NCBI GenBank assembly: GCA_016584305.1
Contig: JACEEZ010015238.1
Coordinates: 236,001 to 300,000 of the forward strand
Origin: Chionoecetes opilio
Taxonomy: Eukaryota; Arthropoda; Malacostraca; Decapoda; Majidae
DNA: 64,000 nucleotides
Direction: 5' to 3'
Shown: positions 20,958-31,084 of the stretch, piece after piece
Numbering within the stretch: position 1 is the stretch's first letter
Layout: each line of letters opens with the position of its first letter
Notes under the pieces: generated by a model
The model's input: the letters and a program-made list of their open reading frames with translations, nothing else
Database searches by the model: none
What the model was told of the DNA's origin: nothing
Position numbers and translations under genes: made by a program

Positions 20958-22689
20958 TGGCGCAGTTCCAGGGGCTATGGAGGAAGGATGGGCGCGTAGA
21001 GAGCCTCCGGAGGTAGCGGGCGGTGGGAACAGCCCCCGTGGTCCAATCTGCCGCCAAAACCACAACGCAGCGCTATACACCCAAGCCCCGACATCAACCG
21101 CCCCTCAGCAGCAACTCTGGCCCAACGACCCGGAGCATGCCCCCCCACCTCTCCCGGACGGGGGAGCGACCGTGGGGGATGTCGCCGGGAACGTTTTGGG
21201 CATGGGCCCCAGGGTAGGGACTAAGCAGATCGCGGTTGGGCGGGACCCACAGCGGACCTTATGTAGCCCCTTTGTAACAAGGGGAACAGCGATCGACGCG
21301 CCCTGGGAAGAAAAATGTTAGGCAACTCGCAACACGGAGGCAATCGACGTTGTGAGAAGCGTGGTGATCGGTAACACGCTGTAGTATCATCGAGCGTGGG
21401 GCGGATAGATTCTTCTCTCTAGCACAGGCATCGAGTGACAGTGTGTGTGTGTGCGTAGATCTCCAGTGCCCGGCGCCAAAGCGAATGAGTGCGGCTTTAG
21501 CGTGCCCTGAGTGCCAGTGCACACTTAGAGGAGATACATGCTCCGCAAGAAAATAGTGATTGGGCTACGTGTATCGACAACATGAAAGCGGGGGTGTTGC
21601 TTGCTGTGTCCTGCCCACGCCCTCGAGTCATTACAGTGAAATAGTTCGCGTGTGTGAAATTTTTGATGCCAGCGGTAAAAAGGCGAGTGACCACCTTGCG
21701 AGCTACGTACCAGTGTGGGGGTCGGTGACGACACTACCCCCCGCCCGTCATGGCTCCACACCACGAGGTGGCAGCAGCGGGCCCAGCGCGCCGGCTTAGC
21801 GGACAAGGAAAAACCCGACAGACGGAGTCCGCGAGGACGCAGGCGTTGCCCAGCATGCGGTTATCTGAGTGTACAGTGGGCGTCGTGCAGAGCGTTTGCA
21901 GCGACATGGCCGGTGTTGCGGCCAAAGGAGGCACGTTCTGGCGCCTGTTCCGGCCTCAAACCCCCCAGGGCGGTCTCATACGTCCTGCCCTGCCCATCAT
22001 TCGAACTTCACCACATACCAGTCCGGTGCAGTGTGATCGTTGGAGGAGTGGAGATGGCTGGCGTCGCTGCCCTGTTGATCAGCTCTCACGCCCTCGCGTC
22101 CTCGTGTCCCTACACAGCATGTGGCGGACACTGGATGCGCAAGTGTCTGTGGCGGGTCGTCCTCCTGTTTGGGGGACCTCGCATATCCCAAACGGTCAGC
22201 TCCCAGGCTACACCCCGGCAGCCACCCCGTTGCCGGGGGCAGCGTATGCGCCCTCCTGAACCATCAACCTGTCATTTCTCCGTGGGGACTGTCTCCACCA
22301 CAGAGTGTAATCTACATAGACCGAAGGCGTGCAGCAACTCTACCTAGCGCTCCAAAGTCAGCAGGCCCTTCGCCGGGTCCATCACACCTTCCCGCGCCCC
22401 CTTTCACTGTAACCCACCAGTGTGGTTGTGCTGTGTAGCCATCATACACCCCACAAGCCCACATTTCGTCGCCGGAATCGCCACCTCACGAACTCGTAGA
22501 GGCGAACGTCGATCGCCTCGAGAAATGGTTCTTGGAGCAGCTTCGGCGCGCAAAACTGTGTTTGCCCATGGGACGCACGTGCCTGCTACAGAGATGCCGC
22601 GGATCCGCCTCACCACTGTCCACCTACGGGCCCGACACAACACTGCCCGCCACGCAGTCCAGTCCCAGCCTCACTTCCCCGCTCCACTG

Positions 22690-24900
22690 TCTTTGACGCG
22701 GTACGACGACAGCTGGACGACGATGCTTGACACGGGCATCATTGAGGCGGTAGCCCGCAGGCGAGCCCACGATGGTGACTCCCGAATGGGTGGTAGTGCC
22801 AAAAAAGGACGGAAGGCCCCGCCTCGCACTACGGTCTACTTCCCCAGCCCTTCACCGTGCGAGCCCTCAGAGAGACACACCACAACCCCAGGAAAAACCG
22901 CCCTTCGATCTCGTCTCCTTAGCGTGCCTCAATACATACATTTAAGACCGTAGGCGGACGCATACTCGGGCTTCAGAACCACCAGATTCCCCCCGACGAG
23001 GAGAGCCGCAAGCTCACAACATTCATCACCCCCTGGGTGCGCTACCGTACGCACAGCCCGGCCCGCACCCCCTGGGCACTGCGCTTCGCAGACGCGTTCA
23101 CAAAGCGTTTTGCGAGCACCATCACCGACGTGCCCAGCAAGTCAGTGCGTGGAACGACACTACTCCACGACAGGTAGCAAAGCGTCATGCGACCCTTCTG
23201 GCACACATACAATTTTCTTCCAGAAGGTGGCATGGAGAGGCGGTGTCACCGCTGTGTCGACCTGACAAGTCCGCTTCTGCAGGAGGAGCGTCACTTTGCC
23301 GGCTACCTCCTGGGCTGGGAGGGTACCCGCCAAGCCGCGACCTCGGCAACAGCATAACCGCACATTCAAGATTCCCGGCCCAGTCCCACCCTGACTGACG
23401 TGCGGTATGGTTCGGCCTAGTCACATAACCAAGTCGCCGACGCCCTTCCTGGCGGTCGCCCCTGTCATGGAGCCCTTCAGTGGGAGCTGCTCAAGAACCG
23501 GAGTGGGAAGGCAGTGTCGGAAACCAAGCCAGTTGGAGGCGCTCTTCACACCTCCGCCAAAAGACCTATTGTGCGGATGGCGGCCGAGGGACGGCGCTTC
23601 TATGATGTTGTCGCGCACTACGCGTCCTCATGACTATCAGTCGCCAGGGTATTGCTTTCCTTGTCCTGCAGCAGTAGTTGCGAGTGTGTCTCGGAGAAGT
23701 CGCCAGCTATGCTGCCCTGGGCGGGTGGAAACTTGTGCTCTGTGCAGCCTGACATCTCACAGCGGCCGAGAGGAACAAGTACCCTCGAATGGTGAAGCGC
23801 TTGTGCCATTCGCCATCTGCCGAGTGCTAAAGAAGGCCGCCTCTTACCTCCTTGGCTGCAAAGACCTCGACGCTCGTCACAGATCCACAAAGCCCTTACA
23901 AGGATTTTCGGAACAAGGAACTCAAGGACATACCAACCCCCGGAGTTCCTCACCTAAAAGGAGAAAGACGTCTATGTCACTCTTCCGCATCAATACCTGA
24001 AGGGCGACAAACCAAACTGCGCGGCGACGCCTTGTCGCGCTACCCGATCCTGTCAGGTGGGCCAGAAGGGATACGTACGAAGACGATGAAGAGCTGGTAT
24101 GGGTCGCAGCCATGACCGCAGACCACGCCGCGGCAGCCGAGGAAGAGGTGGGCATGGTTGTGGACCTTCCATCAAGGGAGGAGCAGAGGCGTGCCGGGAC
24201 GAAGATTAACCGGCTCTTGCGTGGAATGCGTAGCCAAAAATGACGGCTGGGTCCCTGTAACGAAAGGACTGGAGCCGCTCGCCTCCGCTGTACTTCAAGT
24301 GATGCGGCGCCACCATGCTCCTACACAAGGGAACACATCGTCCTTTTACACTTGCGTGACGAGAACACCCGCGGCTGCTCATACCTGCGGCGCCCTGAGT
24401 GCGTGCTGTCCTCGCGAACCTTCATGCGGGGCAACCAGAGCAGGGACTCAATAGCTACGCAGGGCCGAGGGCAGTCGTCTTACTATGGCCTAGGGAATTG
24501 ACGCGAAGGTGATAGCAGACGAGGCGCCAATGTGAACGGTAATGCGATACTCACGCCCCCTCCATGCTCCCGCAGAATAACCTCTCTTGCCCCCCCGCCC
24601 CACTGCAGTACCCATTCCCAGCAGTGGTGGTGATTTATTTCAACTGGACGGCACACCTATGATCGCCGGTCGCCTGACGCAGGCTCTCGGGATGGGCTCG
24701 AAGTTGAGCAACCTGTCGGCGAACGCCACCAGTGCCACGCCTCATCACGGTGTATTCGACGATGGTTCAGCGCTTCGGCATCCCAGCGGAAGCTGTCGTG
24801 CGAATGGGGGAACGAACCTCATAAACATCCAGGAATCCATGGCTTTCCCTGCGGACAACTGGGCGTTGTGAGGCTGATTGTCTCATCACCCTTTAACCGC
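22690..24900 (+). pseudogene. Degenerate gypsy pol (reverse transcriptase, RNase H, integrase traces)
   Basis: RT entry motifs MLDTGIIEA (about 22720) and WVVVPKKDGR (about 22785) are in different frames. The RT palm follows in one frame from about 22997 with ESRKLTTFITPWVRYR and, after a stop, FWHTYNFLPEGG. The position expected to hold the catalytic DD reads RGTTLLHD, so the active site is gone. The RNase H C-terminal end is visible as ITDPQ-like sequence, then FRNKELKDIPTPG (about 23900) and GDALSRYP (about 24030). Integrase-core traces include RFGIPAE (about 24770), and linker sequence MGLMQYLNTPPQG lies near 25010. The order RT, RNase H, integrase is Ty3/gypsy-like. Several frameshifts and stops are present. 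Confidence 0.8.
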
Positions 24901-25677
24901 CCCACGTCTAACGGCCGCGCACAAGGAGGCGGCAGTCAAGTTGCCAAGAGGGTTGCTACGCGGCAACACTGGCCGGAACGGCTTCCCTGGACACCGACGC
25001 CGCTGCCATGGGCCTCATGCAGTACCTCAACACCCCCCCGCAGGGCTCCGAAGCCTCCCCAGCCCCAGCTGAATCACAGGAACGTTCAGCTGCGTGACGC
25101 CATACTGTGGACAAGCTTCGCTCTTGATGTGTAGCGAGCGATGGGCGTGGTCTGCTGCGGGAGCGCGAACGGGCCATGGCCCGCTCGGTGACAGTGCAGC
25201 TTCCCGGCATGACAAACAAGCCCACAAACCTCGAGCCCCTCACGCCCGGCCTACGGACCCCATCCTAACCCCCGGCAGTGGGCGCTGGGATCCGCGCAGG
25301 GCACTGTCCCTGGGACTACGGCACCCAGGCAGTACTGGTGCGGGGCTGGACGGAGCGGGCGCACCACCATCAGGAACCGGCGCCACTTGCGCCCTCTCAC
25401 GTGCGTTTCAGGGGCACGACGACGGTACACAGCGACGCCTGGCGCCACGCGCCCAGCCCCCCAAAAAAGGAAGGCCTCAACGCCACAGACATGGCACCAC
25501 TCCACCTCTAGACTATACGTGTTAGATAACCCCACCCCTCAGAGAGCAACACACTGAGTGCCACCCCTATCACAAAATTTGTTTGTATCCCTCGTTCACT
25601 CGTTTTTCAATGTTTCTGTTTTTTCATTACAACACACCCGCCCACGGTGAGCTATTTGTGTAATTGGGGGGGGGAGT

Positions 25678-25852
25678 TGTGGGGGGTGTGTGGCAACCCT
25701 CCCTTCCCGCCACATCTCAGTGTCCCCGGAGGCGGCAGTTGGACTTCCGGCGGGCAGTGACCAGTCGCTCCTGTCAGCTCTCTGTAACTAGAGTTTTAAG
25801 TCTCCATAAACATCACGCCGCGCCCCCAGCCCTTCTGTGTTCCAACCCCACA
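25678..25852 (+). repeat. 3' LTR of the gypsy element
   Basis: 175 bp, matching the 5' LTR. It is preceded by the G-rich run GGGGGGGGGAGT at 25666-25677, in the polypurine-tract position, and followed by the target duplication GAAGT. Confidence 0.85.
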
Positions 25853-26244
25853 GAAGTGGTTTTACAGGGTTCCCAGATTGGAGTCATCCCCTAAATGTTG
25901 GGGGGGGGCTCAAAAGTGTACAAATGGCTTTATATCTTACTGTGCGCGGTGTTTGCCTTTTTCAATACCCCAAGAACGCAAATATATGTACTTAGTATTA
26001 AAGTAATCGTCCAGACCCATTTCATCATTCCTGATTTAATGCAATCAAAGTATAGCCATTAACGAGTATATCAACAATACGTCGTCATTTTTGTATCCAG
26101 TCAGCCGTTTTTTAAATAATCCGCAATCAAAATCTGCAAATTCCCGAGTTTTTCAAAACGCTCTCAAGGTTTGCAGAACGCTCAGGCGCAGGCTTCGGTG
26201 ACGTAGCATTAGGGAGGTCTCATCTTCCGCGCTGATCAGGGGCC

Positions 26245-27320
26245 AGATGCTGAGAGGGCGCTAGGGCGCCCTATCCACTAGGGCGCCTGTGGTAGCGAAA
26301 ACGCCCTCCCACGCAATGCTCAGTCGAGACTGCTGCCTTAGTGGACACCGCTAAAGGCACTGAAAATAAGTCATGGTCAGACCCTGACTTAGTGAGCTGC
26401 TGTGGGCCTTTGAACAGACATTCATCTTCTGTTTATAAAGCAAATACAGCCTTGTTTCAGTTTCCTAACGTAACCAATTGGTGTTTACGGTATTAATAGT
26501 GTTTGCAAGGTGTGGTCTGAATTGTCGTGCAAGACTAATGCGGCATTATAGGGTGTTATATGCTGGTGATAAGAAATGTTGTGTTGTGTGTTGGTTAGGG
26601 GCGGGCGGCGGGCGGCGGGCGGCAGGTGCTCCGCCCGCACTAAAATGTTGTGCTATTACACGGTATTATCATACTACCAGATGATATTTAGGACAGCTGA
26701 ACATAGTATCATCTTCACGAGACATTAGTGCATATCATGAATGCATAAAACTTGCAGTAAACTATACCTATAATAAGATAATGAGAGCAAAATGAAATCG
26801 TGTATAAACTTTTTTTTCACCTTTTTTTATTCATCTTCTCCTTATTCCTGGAATGTTGCTTGCATTAAATTTTCACTCACTGTCCCGGAATCGGCACACC
26901 TTAACGATTATCATGGTGTATGGCACGTCCTAATGCAAAAATATATAAGTGGTCAAAACCTGCGTTGAACGTCAAACTTGTGATGAAACAGCTTTTGGCG
27001 GGGGAGAGCGGTGTGTCCTTGCCATAAGTGCTTGGTTAGGGAGGGAGGGACAACATTCCTTGCTTCAGCAGAGACGTGTTCAAGCCTTGTGATTGGTCGA
27101 AGCTGCCTAAGCAGTGCTCAGATAGGCAACGTGATTGGCTAGTAGGATTCTCGGACCACGCCCACGCCATAGGCTTTGGAGGTGTAAGGCAGTGCAAAAG
27201 CGCCTGAACTTTCGACTGTACATGGGCTTTAGTCAGTGCCTTAGCCGGGCCGTTACAAAAGCGCCTGAAGACGGGTAAGGCGCTCTTTTCGCCTTACCTC
27301 TATGGCACTTCTCAGCATCT
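26245..27320. mobile_element. Repeat element with AGATGCTGAG termini, about 1.08 kb
   Basis: Starts AGATGCTGAG and ends with its complement CTCAGCATCT. The interior from about 26250 to 27155 is collinear with 57668-58572, a second copy with the same start but a truncated right end. It contains a GGCGGGCGGC-rich stretch near 26600. No coding region was recognised and no target duplication could be fixed. Confidence 0.6.
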
Positions 27321-27514
27321 CCCCCCAGAGAGACACGTAAACAGAGATAAATACAGGGTGTAACACGAGTTTATGCAAATGTTGATACAGGAGATAGACC
27401 GAATTATTCTAAGAACAAAATGCTCTATACCCATATGCTTTCTGAAGCTTCCTTTACGTGACATGGAGTGAGAAAGAATTACCGCGGCCGTCATGTAACT
27501 CACGGCTAGCGGGA

Positions 27515-28381
27515 GGCAGGAGGTATGTATGAGATGTGCACTCGCGCGTATGTCCCCCGGTGAAATTATGAATTATTTAATCATAATTTCTATTAGTTAT
27601 GGACAATTACAGTATCTTATAAGTTTTAACTACACAATCGATATTAATAAACGGCTGTTATTTACCAAATAAGCAGTACATGAGAACAGCAGGGCTGTCA
27701 TAAGCAATAATGTCAAGGGCTACTTGGCATTATGTCGGCGAGGGGGAGGCAAGGTGGGTAGGGATGGGTGCCGTGCGAGGCTACATCAGCTGTGTCCCTC
27801 CTTCTCCCGCCCAGATTAGTGACAGTGTTTAGTTTGAGAGAGTTAAAATCATGACTTATTTAGTATCAATTTGAGAGAAATAAGCTGTAGACAGTGTTGT
27901 ACGCTTACGGTAATGTGAAGTATTATTCTGGATATGGGCTGAATAATCCCCATATCCAGAACCCCATATCCAGAATAATACTTCACATTACCGTAAGCGT
28001 ACAACACTGTCTACAGCTTATTTCTCTCAAATTGATACTAAATAAGTCATGATTTTAACTCTCTCAAACTAAACACTGTCGCAATCTGGGCGGGAGAAGG
28101 AGGGACACAGCTGATGTAGCCTCGCACGGCACCCATCCCTACCCACCTTGCCTCCCCCTCGCCGACATAATGCCAAGTAGCCCTTGACATTATTGCTTAT
28201 GACAGCCCTGCGTTTCTCATGTACTGCTTATTTGGTAAATAACAGCCGTTTATTAATATCGATTGTGTAGTTAAAACTTATAAGATACTGTAATTGTCCA
28301 TAACTAGTAGAAATTATGATTAAATAATTCATAATTTCACCGGGGGACATACGCGCGAGTGCACATCTCATACCTCCTGCC
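27515..28381. repeat. Giant near-perfect palindrome, arms about 420 bp, loop 24 bp
   Basis: The arm 27515-27938 and the arm 27963-28381 are inverted copies with only a handful of mismatches and small indels (for example ATTAGTGACAG versus the complement of CTGTCGCAAT). The spacer at 27939-27962 itself carries an extra copy of CCATATCCAGAA. Transcription of either strand would give a hairpin of about 420 bp. No ORF of interest is present. Confidence 0.9.
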
Positions 28382-28833
28382 AAGATAAAGAGACAGATAA
28401 AGAAAGATAAAGAGGCACCTGTTAATCCACCTCGTACTCGGGCTCAAACATATAGGATCCCATGACAATCTGAGGTTCGTTTTCCTCATAGTATACGCGA
28501 CCAGCGTCATTTCTTTCGGTGTCAGATTGAGCATCGTACTCTAAATCTGTCACGGCGACAGATTCACTGTCTGACACCGAAGTACAATCGCTCATCATAA
28601 CATTTGCCGACAGGTGCTAGACAGAGTGTCTGCGGGCGTCCCTATTCTGACGTCATCAATAACAGTCGTAGCCCTGCTGGAGGGAAGATTTTTTTTTTCG
28701 CGCGCTTTTTACAAAAGTCGTGTTTTTACGGAAATAAGGCCTGGAAATCAATTATTTTTGGTGGATTAGGTGTTTTGAATGTACATTCAACATAATTCGG
28801 CAAAAAAAAAATGGGTCTGGACGACTACTTTAA

Positions 28834-28997
28834 GTTAAAATAATGAACTGAAGTGGTATTGATGGATGTATTTTTTTTTATTACTCCTTTTGTTCCTTTT
28901 GTATTTTATACCGAAGCCTCGTCATTCCAATACATTGTCTCCAATCTCAATACCCTCTCCCCCCCGCACACATTTTGTTTTGGCTGATGTCAAAATG
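28834..28997. other. Flank with empty-site paralogue
   Basis: AATAATGAACTGAAGTGGT at 28840-28858 is the uninterrupted counterpart of the gypsy insertion site at 20783/25853. The remainder is AT-rich. Confidence 0.6.
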
Positions 28998-29452
28998 GGT
29001 GGGTGGTGATGGGTGGGGGTGATGGGTAATGGGTGATGGGTAATGGGTTGGGGGTGATGGGTAATGGGTGAGTGAATGGGCTGGGGGTGATGGGTAATGG
29101 GTGAGTGAATGGGTGGGGGTGATGGGTAATGGGTGTGGGGTGATGGGTGAGTGAATGGGTGGGGGGTGATGGGTGAGAAAATAGGTGGGGGTGATGGGTA
29201 ATGGGTGAGTGAATGGGTGGGGTGATGGGTAATGGGTGAGTGAATGGGTGGGGGGTGATGGGTATAATGCGTGAGTGAATGGGTGGGGGTGATGGGTAAT
29301 GGGTGAGTGAATGGGCTGGGGGTGATTGATTGATTTAATGCCAAAAAGGTGAATGTGCCAGACAAGGGAAAGGGGTGAGCGAATGGGTGTGGGGTGATGG
29401 GTAATGGGTGAGTGAATGGGTGTGTGGTGATGGTACGTAATGGGTGAGTGGA
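28998..29452 (+). repeat. Minisatellite, unit about 32 bp (GGGTGATGGGTAATGGGTGA)
   Basis: About 13 imperfect tandem units built from GGGTGATGGGTAATGGG and TGAGTGAATGGG sub-blocks. The array is interrupted at about 29328-29385 by unrelated sequence. The long minus-strand open frame across it is low-complexity (Pro/His/Ser/Thr) and judged spurious. The adjacent 29453-29590 is pyrimidine-rich. Confidence 0.85.
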
Positions 29453-29869
29453 GGAATTCCCTCCCTTCTTTGATTCCTTATTTCTTTCCTCGTCAGTTTC
29501 TCTTCTGACTCTCTTCATCCCTCCAATTTCTTCCTTACTCCTTATTCCTCCTTTCCTTCTCTCATATCTCCTTCCTTCCCTCTCTCCCACCTTCCATTAT
29601 CACCCCATCATCACAAAAAGGAGGAGCGATTCCCCCTCTATCTGTCGCCAGTGCGTGCACCAACCGCTAGGATCGCTGTCGTCCATGAAATCAAAATGGC
29701 GCGCCATGTTATATCGCCCGAGTGACACCTCTCGGTGAAGCTCTCTGCTTTCCTTGTGGATGGTTGTCTTATAATATTTATATCAAAATATAACTTTTTG
29801 AAGAAGCTAAGAAGCATAATGCTTAATAAAGAATATCCTCTGCGGTTTTTACTAAAATGCGGTTAATTT

Positions 29870-30096
29870 TGGTCATTTTGCGGTCATTTTGACATGACGC
29901 AAAATCTTGATTAGATAGTCAACTTGCGAACAACTGTGTGCTAGCGACCAATATTTGATGTTATTTTGACCAAAATAAGGCAATCTTAAGATGTTCTTAT
30001 GTTGAATATCAGATTTTCACTAATAAAACCAATGATTTTGATATACTCATGTCCATACCATGAACATTGGTTTGAAGAAATAGTATTTGCAAGTAT
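29870..30096 (-). repeat. Dispersed repeat 'H' fragment
   Basis: Inverted match to 42295-42520 and, more distantly, 47200-47430, including complementary forms of GTTCATGGTATGGACTTGAG and AAATAACATCAAATA. It hosts the LTR that starts at 30097. The stretch 29590-29870 holds nothing recognised. Confidence 0.65.
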
Positions 30097-30396
30097 TGTA
30101 GTGACCCCAAGGTTGGGCGCCACGCAGCTGCCTAATTACCCCTAAAGGTCAAGCCACACCATGGTGCGGCTGCTGACCTGACTCTCTCGTGACCTACTGT
30201 CCCCGCCCCCTCTTGTCCTGAGAGCGGGAAGCCGGCAGTCACTTGATAGCCACGACGTACAGAGCACATGCACACACTCCGCTCTCCTTGTCTTCGTGGT
30301 TACCGCTGTAATTCTAGGACATCTTACTATCTTAATAAGCTTGTGTGCAAACCTAGTGTTTGGTGTAGCCCATGTCTAGCTAAAGTGAATACTACA
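30097..30396 (+). repeat. 5' LTR of a second gypsy element
   Basis: A 300-bp segment starting TGTAGTGACC and ending AATACTACA, with inverted ends. It is followed by TTGGTGACCTCGAGTG at about 30398, the position and style of a gypsy primer-binding site. Gag-like sequence follows at once. No partner LTR was found downstream, so the element is 3'-truncated. Confidence 0.7.
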
Positions 30397-30427
30397 ATTG
30401 GTGACCTCGAGTGTAGCTACGACACGA

Positions 30428-30930
30428 TGGATAATAACGGTGGGCTGCTCCACCTCCCGGCTTTCACCTACGACATTGCCACAATTGGTTCATATACCTT
30501 GAAGCTTTGTGGGCGGGCTCCCCGGAAATCACGGACCTCCACAAGTTTCAGGCGCTTGTCAGGGCGATACCGTCGGACGTCGCTGCCCGCATCTCCTCAG
30601 TGCTTACAACTCCCCCGGCTGACGGGAAATATGAGGCGTTGAAAACTGCCCTCGTCCTCGCCCTTGGAAGGTCGTGCGAGGCTTACGTGGCTGAACTCAA
30701 CACGCTCCAATATGACGGACGTCGCCCTTCAGCATTCCTCTCCCGTATGCAGGACCTTAACAGGGCTGCGGGTTTTCCATTGTCCGAGGATATGCTTCGT
30801 TACCGCCACACCAGCCTCAATCATGCCCCACCCAGTCCGCGTGCAACTAGCGGGCTTACGGGGCCCGGTCACCATCAATGAATACTCGGAGCTCGTTGAC
30901 AAAATTCACGTGGACTACACCTCGTTCTCC
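30428..30930 (+). pseudogene. gypsy Gag N-terminal part, frameshifted
   Basis: ATG at 30428 begins MDNNGGLLHLPAFTYD. A frameshift near 30478 moves the frame to the one encoding WAGSPEITDLHKFQALV, IPSDVAARISSVL and YDGRRPSAFLSRM. A second shift near 30815 leads to RVQLAGLRGPVTINEY and DKIHVDY. This is the arrangement of Gag in the CsRn1-like gypsy group: a PAF..D..LWF-type start, then DxxKF and a PP..KY.ALK block. The gene is cut near 30930 by the inverted-repeat segment and resumes near 35620. Confidence 0.75.
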
Positions 30931-31084
30931 CTAGAGCCGTGTTTTTGTCGTCCAAGCACCGTCTTGGGTTACGAAGACCACTCCAATAACACTTGCTAAA
31001 ATGTGTGTTATACTGCTTTGTGATATTGTTTGCAATGTTTTGGACTGATTATTATTTCGGCCCCTACCAAGCTTGTTGTGTTTT

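Larger units (their letters stand above)
20784..25852 (+). mobile_element. Complete but decayed Ty3/gypsy LTR retrotransposon, 5069 bp
   Basis: Matching LTRs (20784-20957 and 25678-25852) of 174-175 bp start TG and end CA. They are flanked by the 5-bp duplication GAAGT at 20779-20783 and 25853-25857. Right after the 5' LTR is TGGCGCAGTTCC, in the primer-binding position. The sequence at 28841-28856, ATAATGAACTGAAGTGGT, looks like a paralogous empty site joining both flanks with one GAAGT. The interior is G+C-rich, unlike its surroundings, and holds gag/pol remnants in several frames. There are many stops, so it cannot encode its own proteins. Confidence 0.9.
26002..28829. mobile_element. TTAA-flanked TIR element containing a giant palindrome, 2828 bp
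   Basis: The left end AGTAATCGTCCAGACCCATT and the complement of the right end AGTAGTCGTCCAGACCCATT are terminal inverted repeats. They are flanked by TTAA at 25998-26001 and 28830-28833. The flanks CTTAGTA and GTTAAAATAATGAACTGAAG join to resemble 20750-20783, consistent with insertion at TTAA. There is no transposase. The interior holds a 1.08 kb repeat (26245-27320) and an 0.87 kb palindrome (27515-28381). A solo right end of the same family is at 42066-42130. TTAA suggests piggyBac-like mobilisation, which is inference. Confidence 0.75.

Noticed and set aside
20764..25535. Many frames of 60-210 codons as separate host genes
   Set aside because: The region lies between two LTRs, and recognisable pieces are RT, RNase H and integrase traces in shifting frames; the rest are by-products of high G+C content.
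28922..29590. 222-codon minus-strand frame rich in Pro, His, Ser and Thr
   Set aside because: It reads through the GGGTGATGGG minisatellite and a pyrimidine tract; repetitive, with no domain.
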